Source: Bacteroidales bacterium (lineage in GTDB: Bacteria > Bacteroidota > Bacteroidia > Bacteroidales > F082). From it: 64,000 nt of DNA. Under the pieces are notes generated by a model that saw nothing but the letters and a program-made list of their open reading frames with translations, did no database searches and was not told where the DNA came from. Location of the stretch: assembly GCA_019454985.1 (NCBI GenBank), contig JACFNF010000004.1, positions 91,009-155,008 of the forward strand. The letters run 5' to 3'. The position numbers and the translations under genes were made by a program. Positions 9,007 to 17,315 of the stretch are shown here, piece after piece (position 1 is the first letter of the stretch; each line of letters begins with the position of its first letter).

Positions 9007-9447
9007 ATGAAAAAATTCAAATTCACCATCAACGGCAATATTTATGATGTTGACATTCAGAATATTGACGATAATATTGCTGAAATAGAGGTTAATGGCA
9101 CCTTGTATAAGGTCGAGGTTGACAAACAAATTCAGCCTACCAAAACGCCTCGTTTGGTGCGTACGCCAAGCGTACCCAGCACGGATATGGCACCCAGCAC
9201 AGCAAAATTTGCCAGCCCGGCTTCGCCTAAAGGCGCCGGTAATATCAAGTCGCCTCTTCCCGGCTTAATACTCGATTTATACGTTAAACCGGGCGACCAG
9301 GTAAAAATGGGTCAGAAAATTATACTCCTCGAAGCCATGAAGATGGAAAACATTATCCATGCCGACAAAGAAGGCGTAGTCTCGTCCATCAACGTCAGCA
9401 AAGGCGACAATGTGATGGAGGGGGATGTTTTACTCGTAATCGGCTAA
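9007..9447 (+). CDS. mmdC: Biotin carrier subunit of the decarboxylase
   Basis: 146 residues. The C-terminal 70 residues form a biotinyl domain with the EAMKMEN motif; Lys112 is the biotinylation site. A strand-rich N-terminal module (1-40) and a Pro/Ser/Thr/Ala-rich flexible linker (43-78) come first; the linker lets biotin swing between the carboxyltransferase and the membrane pump. Only 4 bases separate it from mmdB, so translation is probably coupled. Confidence 0.95.
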   Translation: MKKFKFTINGNIYDVDIQNIDDNIAEIEVNGTLYKVEVDKQIQPTKTPRLVRTPSVPSTDMAPSTAKFASPASPKGAGNIKSPLPGLILDLYVKPGDQVKMGQKIILLEAMKMENIIHADKEGVVSSINVSKGDNVMEGDVLLVIG

Positions 9448-9451
9448 CAAT

Positions 9452-10615
9452 ATGGAGACTTCATCAAGCTATTTAAGCTTCGTCATCGAACACCTTCAGC
9501 AATTTTTCAGCTATACTGCATTTGCCAACATTACGATTGGTCATGTGATTATGATTGCCATCGGGTTGTTTTTTATCTTCCTGGCAATCACCAAAGAGTA
9601 TGAACCCCTGCTTTTGGTTCCTATTGGCTTTGGTATCCTTATTGGTAATATTCCGTTTAAGCCTGGATTCCAGATTGGGGTTTACGAAACCGGAAGTGTG
9701 TTTAACTATCTCTATTTCGGGGTATTGCAGGGAGTTTACCCTCCATTGATTTTTTTGGGTATCGGAGCCATGACCGATTTCTCGGCGCTGATTTCTAACC
9801 CAAAGCTTCTGCTGATAGGTGCAGCAGCTCAATTGGGTATTTTCGGTGCTTATGCCATTGCACTTATGCTTGGTTTCAGCCCGACAGAGGCAGGAGCTAT
9901 TGGCATTATCGGCGGTGCCGACGGTCCAACAGCCATCTTTCTCTCCTCGAAACTTGCACCCGATCTTTTAGGGGCCATTGCCATTTCAGCATACTCATAC
10001 ATGGCACTTGTTCCAGTGATACAGCCACCTATCATGCGGCTCCTAACCACGGACAAAGAGCGTGTCATCCGCATGAAACCGCCTCGCGCCGTATCCAAAA
10101 ACGAAAAAATCATGTTTCCGATCATCGGATTGTTGCTCACGACATTCATTGTTCCTTCGGCGCTTTCGCTTTTGGGTATGCTTTTCTTCGGTAATCTATT
10201 GAAAGAAAGCACGGTAACTAAACGCCTGGCCGATACTGCCAAAGGCCCACTGATTGACATTGTGACTATCCTTATCGGATTAACGGTTGGAGCTTCCACC
10301 CAGGCCACCACATTCCTCACCTACAAATCGGTCGGGATTTTTGTGCTGGGTGCTTTTTCGTTTGTGATTGCAACTTTCGGAGGTGTGATGTTCGTGAAAA
10401 TCATCAATCTTTTCCTGAAAGAAGGCAACAAAATGAATCCATTGATTGGGAATGCAGGTGTTTCGGCAGTTCCCGACAGCGCCAGGGTTTCACAGTTTGT
10501 TGGCCTTGAATACGACAAAACCAACCACCTTCTCATGCATGCCATGGGGCCCAATGTGGCCGGTGTGATTGGCAGCGCCGTTGCAGCAGGTATTTTACTT
10601 GGTTTTCTTTCGTAA
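9452..10615 (+). CDS. mmdB: Sodium-pumping decarboxylase beta subunit
   Basis: 387 residues, very hydrophobic, about ten membrane segments. It decarboxylates carboxybiotin and couples this to Na+ export. The family motif IGIIGGADGPTAIF (149-162) includes the Asp157 expected to bind Na+. NAGVSAVPDSARVSQ and the closing GPNVAGVIGSAVAAG segment are also typical. Last gene of the mce-mmdA-D-C-B operon; a terminator follows within 25 bases. Confidence 0.95.
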   Translation: METSSSYLSFVIEHLQQFFSYTAFANITIGHVIMIAIGLFFIFLAITKEYEPLLLVPIGFGILIGNIPFKPGFQIGVYETGSVFNYLYFGVLQGVYPPLIFLGIGAMTDFSALISNPKLLLIGAAAQLGIFGAYAIALMLGFSPTEAGAIGIIGGADGPTAIFLSSKLAPDLLGAIAISAYSYMALVPVIQPPIMRLLTTDKERVIRMKPPRAVSKNEKIMFPIIGLLLTTFIVPSALSLLGMLFFGNLLKESTVTKRLADTAKGPLIDIVTILIGLTVGASTQATTFLTYKSVGIFVLGAFSFVIATFGGVMFVKIINLFLKEGNKMNPLIGNAGVSAVPDSARVSQFVGLEYDKTNHLLMHAMGPNVAGVIGSAVAAGILLGFLS

Positions 10616-10637
10616 ACCGAAAATGATTTATATTTAC

Positions 10638-10673
10638 AGCCGGGAAGCCTTCGAAAAGGTTTTCCGGCTTTTT
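10638..10673 (+). terminator. Intrinsic terminator after mmdB
   Basis: A 14-bp stem (AGCCGGGAAGCCTT with AAGGTTTTCCGGCT, two G-U pairs in RNA), a CGAA tetraloop, and a T run at 10670-10673. It sits between mmdB and udk and separates the two transcription units. Confidence 0.8.
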
Positions 10674-10692
10674 ATATGACCAAAAAACCAGT

Positions 10693-11304
10693 ATGCTGAT
10701 TATCGGAATAGCCGGAGGATCAGGCTCGGGCAAGACGACAGTCGTAAAAAAAATCATCCGGGCGTTACCCAACAGCTCGGTATCCGTTATTTCGCAAGAT
10801 TCGTATTATATTGACAACGGACATCTGAGTGCCGAAGAACGGAAAAAAATCAATTTTGACCATCCGGAATCTATTGAGTTTGACCTTCTTATACGTCATT
10901 TAGACGATCTTAAAGAAGGACGAAGCATCCAAATGCCGATTTATTCGTATGTGACCTGTGCCCGCTCACACGAAACCATCACCGTAAAACCCACCAAAGT
11001 TGTTATTGTCGAAGGCATTCTTGTCCTTACCAATGCTGAGTTGCGTAACCGAATGGATATTAAAATTTATGTTGATGCGGATGGCGACGACCGCTTGATG
11101 CGAATCATTCAACGCGATATTGAAGAGCGCGGAAGGACCTTCTTAGAAGTACTCAAACACTACGATTCCTTTGTCAAACCCATGCATCTCCAGTTTATTG
11201 ATCCGACAAAACGTTTTGCCGATATCATTATACCGCAAGGTGGCGCCAATCAGGTGGCCATTGACATTGTTGCCTCCCGAATCCGCATGAATTTAGATAA
11301 ATAA
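10693..11304 (+). CDS. udk: Uridine kinase
   Basis: 203 residues, normal length. It phosphorylates uridine or cytidine to the monophosphate in pyrimidine salvage, in the cytoplasm. The P-loop GGSGSGKT is at residues 8-15; SQDSYYID, the FDHPESIEFDLL substrate segment, PIYSYVTCARS, and the VIVEGIL strand all match the family. The propeller lipoprotein gene starts 12 bases downstream and is probably co-transcribed, although the functions do not suggest a link. Confidence 0.95.
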   Translation: MLIIGIAGGSGSGKTTVVKKIIRALPNSSVSVISQDSYYIDNGHLSAEERKKINFDHPESIEFDLLIRHLDDLKEGRSIQMPIYSYVTCARSHETITVKPTKVVIVEGILVLTNAELRNRMDIKIYVDADGDDRLMRIIQRDIEERGRTFLEVLKHYDSFVKPMHLQFIDPTKRFADIIIPQGGANQVAIDIVASRIRMNLDK

Positions 11305-11316
11305 ACCTACAAAGCC

Positions 11317-12279
11317 ATGAAAAAAATCGTCCAATACCTGATATTCGTGCTCAGCATTGCATTACTTCTAACGGCATGTTCAAAAGTAACACCCGTTCCA
11401 ACCTCCTATAAATGGACATATTATGCCACGAAAGACGGGCTAATCGACAACAATGTGAATGATCTTGCCATGGATGCCCAAGGTAACATCTGGGTTGCAA
11501 CAGAATTTGGTGTATCTATGTTTGACGGAGTTTCCTGGACAAAATACAACACCCCTCAGGGCTTGATTCACCATCAGGTAAATGCGGTTGCCGTTGGGTC
11601 TGACAATCGGGTGTGGTTTGGTACTCCTTACGGGGTTTCGTTGTTTTACAATCAACAATGGCAATCTTTTAACCAAAATAACGGTTTAGGATATAATTAT
11701 GTTTACGACATTGCCATTGACCAACAAAACACGCCTTGGTTTGCAACCGGAAAAGGTGTAAGTCATTACGATGGAAATAACTGGACAGTAATTGTGAAAG
11801 AAGGCGGCAACACCCTGGTTCACGACATTGTGCGTTCGATAGCTATTGACAACAATAATCAAAAGTGGTTTGGTACAGAATTTGGGATATCACTTTACAA
11901 TGATCAGACCTGGCAAGCATTCATGGCTGGAAACAATCAGGCTGGTTTTGTAGTCTCGCTCTTCAACGGCAGAAACAATGGTATGTGGTTTGGTTCATTG
12001 GCAGGAGTTACCAATTTTATCAATCAAACATTTAAAGATTATTCTATGTCGGACGGCCTGGTTTTCAACCGGGTTGATGCCATAGCTAAAGATCAAAAGG
12101 GAACCATGTGGTTTGGAACCCGTTTTGGGGTTTCATCTTTCGATGGCACTACCTGGTCTTCATTTACCGAGAACAATGGATTACCTGATCAATGGGTAAC
12201 CAGTATTTTGATTGACAAAGACAATAAGATTTGGTTTGGTACCAAAACCCGTGGCATAGCCGTTCTGGAAATTCAATAA
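11317..12279 (+). CDS. Lipoprotein with two-component-regulator-type beta-propeller repeats
   Basis: 320 residues. Signal peptide with a lipobox ending at Cys21 (LLLTAC), so it is a lipid-anchored envelope protein. The rest is at least six repeats of about 40 residues built on the pattern GxxxxxVxxIAxDxxGNxWFGTxxGVSxxDGxxW (Reg_prop repeats), for example DAQGNIWVATEFGVSMFDG and DKDNKIWFGTKTRGIAVLE. Such propellers occur in the sensor part of hybrid two-component systems, but here no membrane helix, kinase or regulator follows, so it is a free-standing propeller. Ligand unknown. Confidence 0.8.
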   Translation: MKKIVQYLIFVLSIALLLTACSKVTPVPTSYKWTYYATKDGLIDNNVNDLAMDAQGNIWVATEFGVSMFDGVSWTKYNTPQGLIHHQVNAVAVGSDNRVWFGTPYGVSLFYNQQWQSFNQNNGLGYNYVYDIAIDQQNTPWFATGKGVSHYDGNNWTVIVKEGGNTLVHDIVRSIAIDNNNQKWFGTEFGISLYNDQTWQAFMAGNNQAGFVVSLFNGRNNGMWFGSLAGVTNFINQTFKDYSMSDGLVFNRVDAIAKDQKGTMWFGTRFGVSSFDGTTWSSFTENNGLPDQWVTSILIDKDNKIWFGTKTRGIAVLEIQ

Positions 12280-12335
12280 TCGCTACGGTTGAACTGAACA
12301 TTCGGGCATTTTTCTTGTTTTCTCCAGAAAACGAA

Positions 12336-12539
12336 ATGATGTTAAGAAAGAAAATCAAGTCGCCTTGTCAGCTTATCTGTATTTATGATGAAGATCGCGT
12401 GTGTATCGGTTGCTATCGTACACAGGAAGAGGTAGTCAACTGGGATCGTTATACAGATGAAGAAAAACTGCAGGTACTTCGCAATACAGCCGAAAGGCGC
12501 CAGGAAAAACAGGGAAGTGACTATTATGGGCTTGGTTAA
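12336..12539 (+). CDS. DUF1289 small cysteine protein
   Basis: 67 residues from the ATG at 12336 (12339 is an equal alternative); the longer frame from 12231 would overlap the propeller gene. The protein has the DUF1289 signature C-x3-C-x7-C-x2-C followed by YRTQEEVVNW, a probable metal or iron-sulfur site. Members of this family are small cytoplasmic proteins of unknown function. A bidirectional terminator starts just after the stop. Confidence 0.8.
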   Translation: MMLRKKIKSPCQLICIYDEDRVCIGCYRTQEEVVNWDRYTDEEKLQVLRNTAERRQEKQGSDYYGLG

Positions 12540-12540
12540 A

Positions 12541-12577
12541 AAAGAAGCTGCCCTTTGAGTGGACGGGCAGCTTCTTT
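12541..12577. terminator. Bidirectional intrinsic terminator
   Basis: A perfect 13-bp stem (AAAGAAGCTGCCC / GGGCAGCTTCTTT) with an 11-base loop, an A run on the left and a T run on the right. It serves the DUF1289 gene (+) and the converging gene at 12594 (-). Confidence 0.85.
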
Positions 12578-12593
12578 TAGATTAAGTCACAGT

Positions 12594-13238
12594 TTAATAA
12601 GAATAAGCTTCTAAGATTTGACCTTCTTTGTCAACCCACTTTGGCAAAGCATATCCAAAACCACGGCCAGAATAGGGTACTTTGATCAAAGCTTTTCGGT
12701 TGTCGGCAGTAAGTTTTACCAAACACTGATTGATTTTGGCCTTAGTTTTTTCCTCATCTTTATATAAGCCACGCTCGATCGCAACCTTGGTAACAGTTTC
12801 AAGAATTTCGCTGTTAATGGCAGCTTTTCCTTTGGTTTTCACTGCATCCACAATCATCTGATCCCATTCAGATAATGGTTGCTGTTTGCGGCCTAATTTT
12901 GCAGATTTCTTTTTCCGGGTGGTTTTCTTTACTTTTTTTTCTTTTGGTTCTCTTTTCTTTCTCTGAACCGTTTCTGCTTCTTCAACAGTATCAACAGTTA
13001 GTGCAGCTGTGTCGTCCTCGGAATTCATATTTTCTGGAAATTCCGCAAATTGGTCATCCGAAATAAGGCGGGAAGCCTTTTTTTCCTGGCGCCTGAGAAT
13101 ACGCTGATACTCATCTTCAAGTTCGCCAATACGCTTTTTTACATAGGTGAGCTTGTTTTTTAATTTCCGTAATTCCGAATGATACTCGTTTAATAAATCG
13201 AGTACATCAAATTCATTAAGTTTGTCTGAGAATTTCAT
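12594..13238 (-). CDS. Basic coiled-coil protein of unknown function
   Basis: 214 residues from the ATG at 13238; an in-frame GTG at 13256 would add six residues. Not recognised. Residues 1-60 are a heptad-rich coiled coil (DLLNEYHSELRKLKNKLTYVKKRIGELEDEY), followed by an acidic stretch, then a strongly basic block with KKREPKEKKVKKTTRKKKSA around 95-115. The C-terminal 90 residues look folded and end with TADNRKALIKVPYSGRGFGYALPKWV. The arrangement suggests nucleic-acid binding (inference only). The upstream region is very AT-rich and carries two direct repeats, possible regulatory sites. Confidence 0.7.
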   Translation of the reverse strand: MKFSDKLNEFDVLDLLNEYHSELRKLKNKLTYVKKRIGELEDEYQRILRRQEKKASRLISDDQFAEFPENMNSEDDTAALTVDTVEEAETVQRKKREPKEKKVKKTTRKKKSAKLGRKQQPLSEWDQMIVDAVKTKGKAAINSEILETVTKVAIERGLYKDEEKTKAKINQCLVKLTADNRKALIKVPYSGRGFGYALPKWVDKEGQILEAYSY

Positions 13239-13270
13239 TGTCTGCTTATTTTTCACAAATATATATATCT

Positions 13271-13326
13271 TTTAATGAAATAGTTACAGATTTTTTATTT
13301 TTTAATGAAATTATTACAATTTTTTT
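13271..13326. repeat. Two direct repeats 30 bp apart in AT-rich upstream region
   Basis: The units at 13271-13296 and 13301-13326 share TTTAATGAAAT-N2-TTACA-N2-TTTTTT (about 22 of 26 identical). They lie just upstream of the basic coiled-coil gene, on one face of the helix (about three turns apart). The rest of 13239-13513 is AT-rich and holds a CAAAAATA (minus-strand -7 match) at 13407-13414 but no gene. Confidence 0.45.
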
Positions 13327-13513
13327 TTAATTTTCAATTCTACTAAATAAAAAATAAGTTTCATTTAATTGACTTTCATAGTATTATATTATGTCATAAA
13401 CGAAGTCAAAAATAAATACAATTTCACAAAAATTGCTATTTTTTTCAAAGTTAAATGGCTAAACCGGATAATATAAGTATCAGAAACAACTAAATTCCAA
13501 CAAATCCAGTGAA

Positions 13514-14215
13514 TCAGAGGCCTTTTACGCGAGGTACTCCGGCAATAAAATCCTTTAAATAGAAAGGCTCAGAGTAAGCAAGATCAGCAAATTGCTGTTG
13601 TTTGAATTGCTGGTATGCCAAATCTGTCATCCATTGAACGGAAGGCACAAATGGTTTAATATGATTTAAATTTGTTTTGCCAGGCCAAAGATCAAGGCAT
13701 TTATCAGCACCATCGCCTGCAATCCACACTTGTCCGGCATCGAACCATCGTTTAAGACTTTCAGGGGATAGGATCAAAGCGTGCGTTGGTTCAAGGGTTT
13801 GGATTTGATCATCGAACACCGCAGTATAAACCTCCATTCTTCTGGCGTCAATCATCGGGCAAAAAAATGAGTTGTGACGAAGTTTCGGGTCAGCCTTCTG
13901 CAACATTCCGAAAGCCATTGCCTTTAGAGTATCAATGGCAATGAGCGGAATATCGAGAGCATAACAAATCCCTTTAGCGGTTGAAACACCAATCCGCAGA
14001 CCTGTATAGGAGCCGGGGCCCATACTCACTGCAACAGCACTTAAATCGGTGAAGGCCAGTCCGGGTTCGGAAACAACCTCTTCAATAAAGCTGGTAATCA
14101 ACTCACTATGCGATTGGCTTTCGGAGGTTTCGCGTATTGAGACCAACCGGTTGTCAATGGACAGTCCCACCGAACAAACCCGGGTTGAAGTTTCAAGAAG
14201 CAGAATAGAGGTCAT
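13514..14215 (-). CDS. tsaB: tRNA threonylcarbamoyladenosine biosynthesis protein TsaB
   Basis: 233 residues from the ATG at 14215; a GTG at 14221 is the other option. TsaB is the inactive paralogue that holds the TsaD-TsaE-TsaB complex making t6A37 on ANN-decoding tRNAs. Seen: ILLLETSTRVCSVGLS at the start, SMGPGSYTGLRIGVSTAKGICYALDIPLIAIDTL in the middle (ASKHA fold, split here as SMGPGSYTGLRIG and the following helix), and PMIDARRMEVYTAVFD. It follows the membrane-fusion gene by 6 bases, an operon without functional logic. TsaC for the same pathway is at 45663. Confidence 0.9.
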   Translation of the reverse strand: MTSILLLETSTRVCSVGLSIDNRLVSIRETSESQSHSELITSFIEEVVSEPGLAFTDLSAVAVSMGPGSYTGLRIGVSTAKGICYALDIPLIAIDTLKAMAFGMLQKADPKLRHNSFFCPMIDARRMEVYTAVFDDQIQTLEPTHALILSPESLKRWFDAGQVWIAGDGADKCLDLWPGKTNLNHIKPFVPSVQWMTDLAYQQFKQQQFADLAYSEPFYLKDFIAGVPRVKGL

Positions 14216-14221
14216 GCTCAC

Positions 14222-15568
14222 TTATTTTTTCGCGCCCTCGAAAAGCTTACTTTTATCCACTACCTTAATCTTGTCATTGTTTTTCAAGGTTTTGGAAACC
14301 AATTTATATGGGCTGGTGACGATTTCATCATCCAATCCGATGCCCTCGAGAATCTGAATATAGGTATTGTCTTGTATCCCCGTTTTTACGGCTTTGAGAA
14401 CGGCCTTTTCTTTTTCGGCAACAAAGACATATTCCTTTAGTGGTTCGTTCGATGACTGAGCGGTTTCATCACTTTTTTTTCTGGTTCCGGTCGAGGAGCT
14501 GGTGTCCTGGCGTGTAGTCACTGCCTGAATAGGGATTGTCAGCACATCCTTCTCGGTTTTTGTCTGTATGTCCACCGTTGCCGACATTCCCGGGCGAAAA
14601 GGCATTTTGATCGTACTGTCTGATTTCATCAGATCAGAATAAGAGTCTTTAAGAAGTCGGACTTTTACCTCGAAATTTGTCACCTGATCCACACTCACCG
14701 TAACATTGTTTGCCGAAGTAGCAATTTCAGTAACATAGCCTTTAAACTTACGGTTAAGATAAGCATCCACTTCGATGAGGCAGGTATCGTTGAGTTTCAC
14801 GCGGGGGATATCATTTTCGCTCACTTCAACCTTCACCTCCATATTATCTAAATTGGCTACGCGCATGATTTCGGTTCCTGAGGAAAACTGCGACGCACCG
14901 GTAACGCGCTCGCCCACTTCCACATTCAGTCGCGACACAGTGCCATCGGCAGGTGCGTAAATATTGGTTCTTTTCAGGTTTTCGCCCGATTCTTTCAGCG
15001 ATGCTTCGGCGTTTTGAACCTGAAACTGTGTAGCTTTAAGGCTTTCTTTCGACGCTTCAAACTCGGCGCTGCTCACCTGATACGAAGCCCTCACAGCATC
15101 CCAGTCGGCATCGCTGATCACTTTTTGCTTCCAGAGCGCTTCGTTGCGGTCGCGATCGAGTTTGGCTTTCATAAACTGTGCTTCGGCCTGTGCAACACGT
15201 GCTTTAGTGTTGGCCATATTGGCCCGTGCGCTGTTCAGCGAAGCTTCAACCTGTTCGTAAGCCGAGACATATAAAGTAGCATCAATTTTTGCTAAAAGAT
15301 CACCTTTTCTGACAAAATCACCTTCACGAACATAAAGCTCGACAACCTCGCCCGAAATATATGGGCTGATTTTGACTTCGAGTGCAGGCTGAATCTTTCC
15401 GTTTGCCGCCACCGTTTCAATAATGGTACGAAGAGCCGGTTTTTCAACACTGACACTATATTCGTGTTGATTTTTATTTTTGGCATAAAGGATTGCAGCA
15501 GCAATTACCGCAACAAACAGCCCGCCGCCGATCAGCCATTTTTTTGTATTTTTTGAAGTCCTGTTCAT
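14222..15568 (-). CDS. Periplasmic adaptor (membrane fusion) subunit of an efflux system
   Basis: 448 residues. It has an N-terminal membrane helix (residues 11-29), a lipoyl-like half-motif (ISPYISGEVVELYVREGDFVRKGDLLAKID), a long alpha-hairpin (about 95-200, Ala/Glu/Lys-rich), the second lipoyl half (IYAPADGTVSRLNVEVGERV), a beta-barrel and a membrane-proximal domain. This is the MacA/HlyD order. It would bridge an inner-membrane ABC or RND transporter with the TolC-type protein encoded just upstream (15651-17066). No transporter gene lies here, so the partner must be elsewhere. A low-complexity Ser/Thr segment near residue 365 is unusual. Confidence 0.9.
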   Translation of the reverse strand: MNRTSKNTKKWLIGGGLFVAVIAAAILYAKNKNQHEYSVSVEKPALRTIIETVAANGKIQPALEVKISPYISGEVVELYVREGDFVRKGDLLAKIDATLYVSAYEQVEASLNSARANMANTKARVAQAEAQFMKAKLDRDRNEALWKQKVISDADWDAVRASYQVSSAEFEASKESLKATQFQVQNAEASLKESGENLKRTNIYAPADGTVSRLNVEVGERVTGASQFSSGTEIMRVANLDNMEVKVEVSENDIPRVKLNDTCLIEVDAYLNRKFKGYVTEIATSANNVTVSVDQVTNFEVKVRLLKDSYSDLMKSDSTIKMPFRPGMSATVDIQTKTEKDVLTIPIQAVTTRQDTSSSTGTRKKSDETAQSSNEPLKEYVFVAEKEKAVLKAVKTGIQDNTYIQILEGIGLDDEIVTSPYKLVSKTLKNNDKIKVVDKSKLFEGAKK

Positions 15569-15650
15569 AAGTTTGTGAAGGTTTTAAAACACTGTTCCGG
15601 TTTATTACATTGATTGTCATTGGATTGCCGACTGTAGTTCCGTTGATGGC

Positions 15651-17066
15651 TTATTCACGTGTATTTTTTTCTTTTTCGTTGAATGTCAACGGGCGGCCAA
15701 GATAAAAATCGAGGATCTTGAGCTTGAAAAGATAGTCGTATTTTGCCGAAAGCAACTCCGACTCCGACTTGGCTAATTGACTTTTGGCCAAATTATAATC
15801 TATCGCATTGACCATTCCCACATTAAATTTCTGCTCGGTATAATGAAATGATTCGCGTAGGCTGGCCAACGATTTGCCCCGGGCCACATAAGTGGAATGC
15901 GCGGATAAAGCATCTGCATAAGCAGTTTCAACGTTTTTGCGGAGGGTATTTTTCGACAATTGCAGATTATAGTCAGCATTCATCAACCCAATCCGTGATT
16001 TTCCAATATAGGAACTAATCTGGTAGGCGTTGAAAATCGGTACATTGAACCTGAACGAAAGGGTGGCATTGCGATTGTCAGTCCATTGATCCCTAAAGGG
16101 TTTGATTTTGTTGTAATCACCGTCAAAAGGGTTGTTGCTCACCCTGATCTGATCGGAAAAACTAGTCCCGAGGGCAGCGCTTAAACTTAAAGAAGGGCTC
16201 CGGCTGCCACGGGCAATATTCAGGCTTTGCCGACTGCTCAGATATTGCTGTTCGGCACTTTTAATCTCGGGCATAAATTCGATCGCCTTATGGTAAATCA
16301 TATCAACCGGCAAAAGACTTGGTTCTGACGTTATTTCCAATGGGGGCACCTCGATTTCAAAAGGCGTCCCGGCCTTCAGCTCGAGCAGTTGCAGAAGGTC
16401 TAAATACGCAAGATTCAACTGATTGGTAAATTGAACAACAGCAACTTCCTCGTTGGCCAACTGTGCCTGAACATCAAGATAGCTGCCATGGGCCAATGTT
16501 CCGGCCTCCACCAGCTTCCTGGTTCGTTCCATCTGCTGGGCTGTAATGTCGGCCTGCAAACGGGCATTGTTCAGCAATTCGCGGCTAAACAAAATTTGAA
16601 GATAAGCTCCGGCAACTGTCAAAGACACATCATTTTGGATCTTATCGGCGCTGTATTTGGCTGCAAGATAATCGGCCCGCCGCTGTTTGATCGTGTTAAG
16701 CTTCTGAAATCCGGAAAAGAGAGACAAATCCGAACTGATGTTAAAATAGGTTGATTTCGTCTGCTTATCCACATAATCGTAGGTTGCCATATCGAGGGCG
16801 CGGCCCCATCCAATGGAGTGTGAGCTACCGGCATTGAGCGATGGCAAAAGATCAAGCTTGCTTTGCAACTGAGAAAGTTCAGTGTTCTCGACTTCGAGTC
16901 GGCTCTGTTTGATGCGAATATTATTCTCTAACGCAAGCTGAATGCACTCTTCGAGTGTGTAAACCCTTTGAGCTAAGGTACTCATGCTTACGGCCAACAA
17001 CAGCAATCCGGCAAGAAATATACCCCACGAAAAATGACGATTATGTTTTGTTTTGCCTGGTTTCAT
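15651..17066 (-). CDS. TolC-family outer membrane efflux protein
   Basis: 471 residues with a signal peptide ending SMSTLAQ. Two OEP repeats are visible: YTLEECIQLALENNIRIKQS near the start and a second long helical pair from about residue 240, with SARP-like helical stretches such as YFNISSDLSLFSGFQKL and KNVETAYADALSAHSTYV. It forms the outer-membrane channel-tunnel of a tripartite exporter. The adaptor gene follows after 82 bases and is probably co-transcribed. Confidence 0.9.
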   Translation of the reverse strand: MKPGKTKHNRHFSWGIFLAGLLLLAVSMSTLAQRVYTLEECIQLALENNIRIKQSRLEVENTELSQLQSKLDLLPSLNAGSSHSIGWGRALDMATYDYVDKQTKSTYFNISSDLSLFSGFQKLNTIKQRRADYLAAKYSADKIQNDVSLTVAGAYLQILFSRELLNNARLQADITAQQMERTRKLVEAGTLAHGSYLDVQAQLANEEVAVVQFTNQLNLAYLDLLQLLELKAGTPFEIEVPPLEITSEPSLLPVDMIYHKAIEFMPEIKSAEQQYLSSRQSLNIARGSRSPSLSLSAALGTSFSDQIRVSNNPFDGDYNKIKPFRDQWTDNRNATLSFRFNVPIFNAYQISSYIGKSRIGLMNADYNLQLSKNTLRKNVETAYADALSAHSTYVARGKSLASLRESFHYTEQKFNVGMVNAIDYNLAKSQLAKSESELLSAKYDYLFKLKILDFYLGRPLTFNEKEKNTRE

Positions 17067-17099
17067 ACATGAACAATAAAAATGTATTCTTTTTCACAC

Positions 17100-17107
17100 C
17101 AAAAATA
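17100..17107 (-). promoter_or_regulatory. Candidate -7 element for the tolC-adaptor-tsaB operon
   Basis: Reads TATTTTTG on the minus strand, 33 bases from the ATG at 17066. A TTG lies 15 bases upstream (17123-17125), slightly closer than the usual 17-23. Confidence 0.45.
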
Positions 17108-17292
17108 TGCCACAAATGTACTCAATTCGTCCGTGTCATTACACGAATTTCCACCGGAATCAACAAGGCTTCAACCATTCTCCATTATGGTCTGACGAAT
17201 CATTTACGGAGCAGAAAGAAAATCAACGCTGACAACTGGAAAACCAAGCCTGTCAGTGAATCAATTCAGGCACAAAAGTGCAGTAAATAGTT

Positions 17293-17300
17293 TATTTTTG
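17293..17300 (+). promoter_or_regulatory. Candidate -7 element for the M1 peptidase gene
   Basis: TATTTTTG, exact TAnnTTTG match, 15 bases before the ATG at 17316. The leader would be under 10 bases and no -33 box is seen, so support is weak. Confidence 0.3.
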
Positions 17301-17315
17301 CTAAAATTTTCCGGA

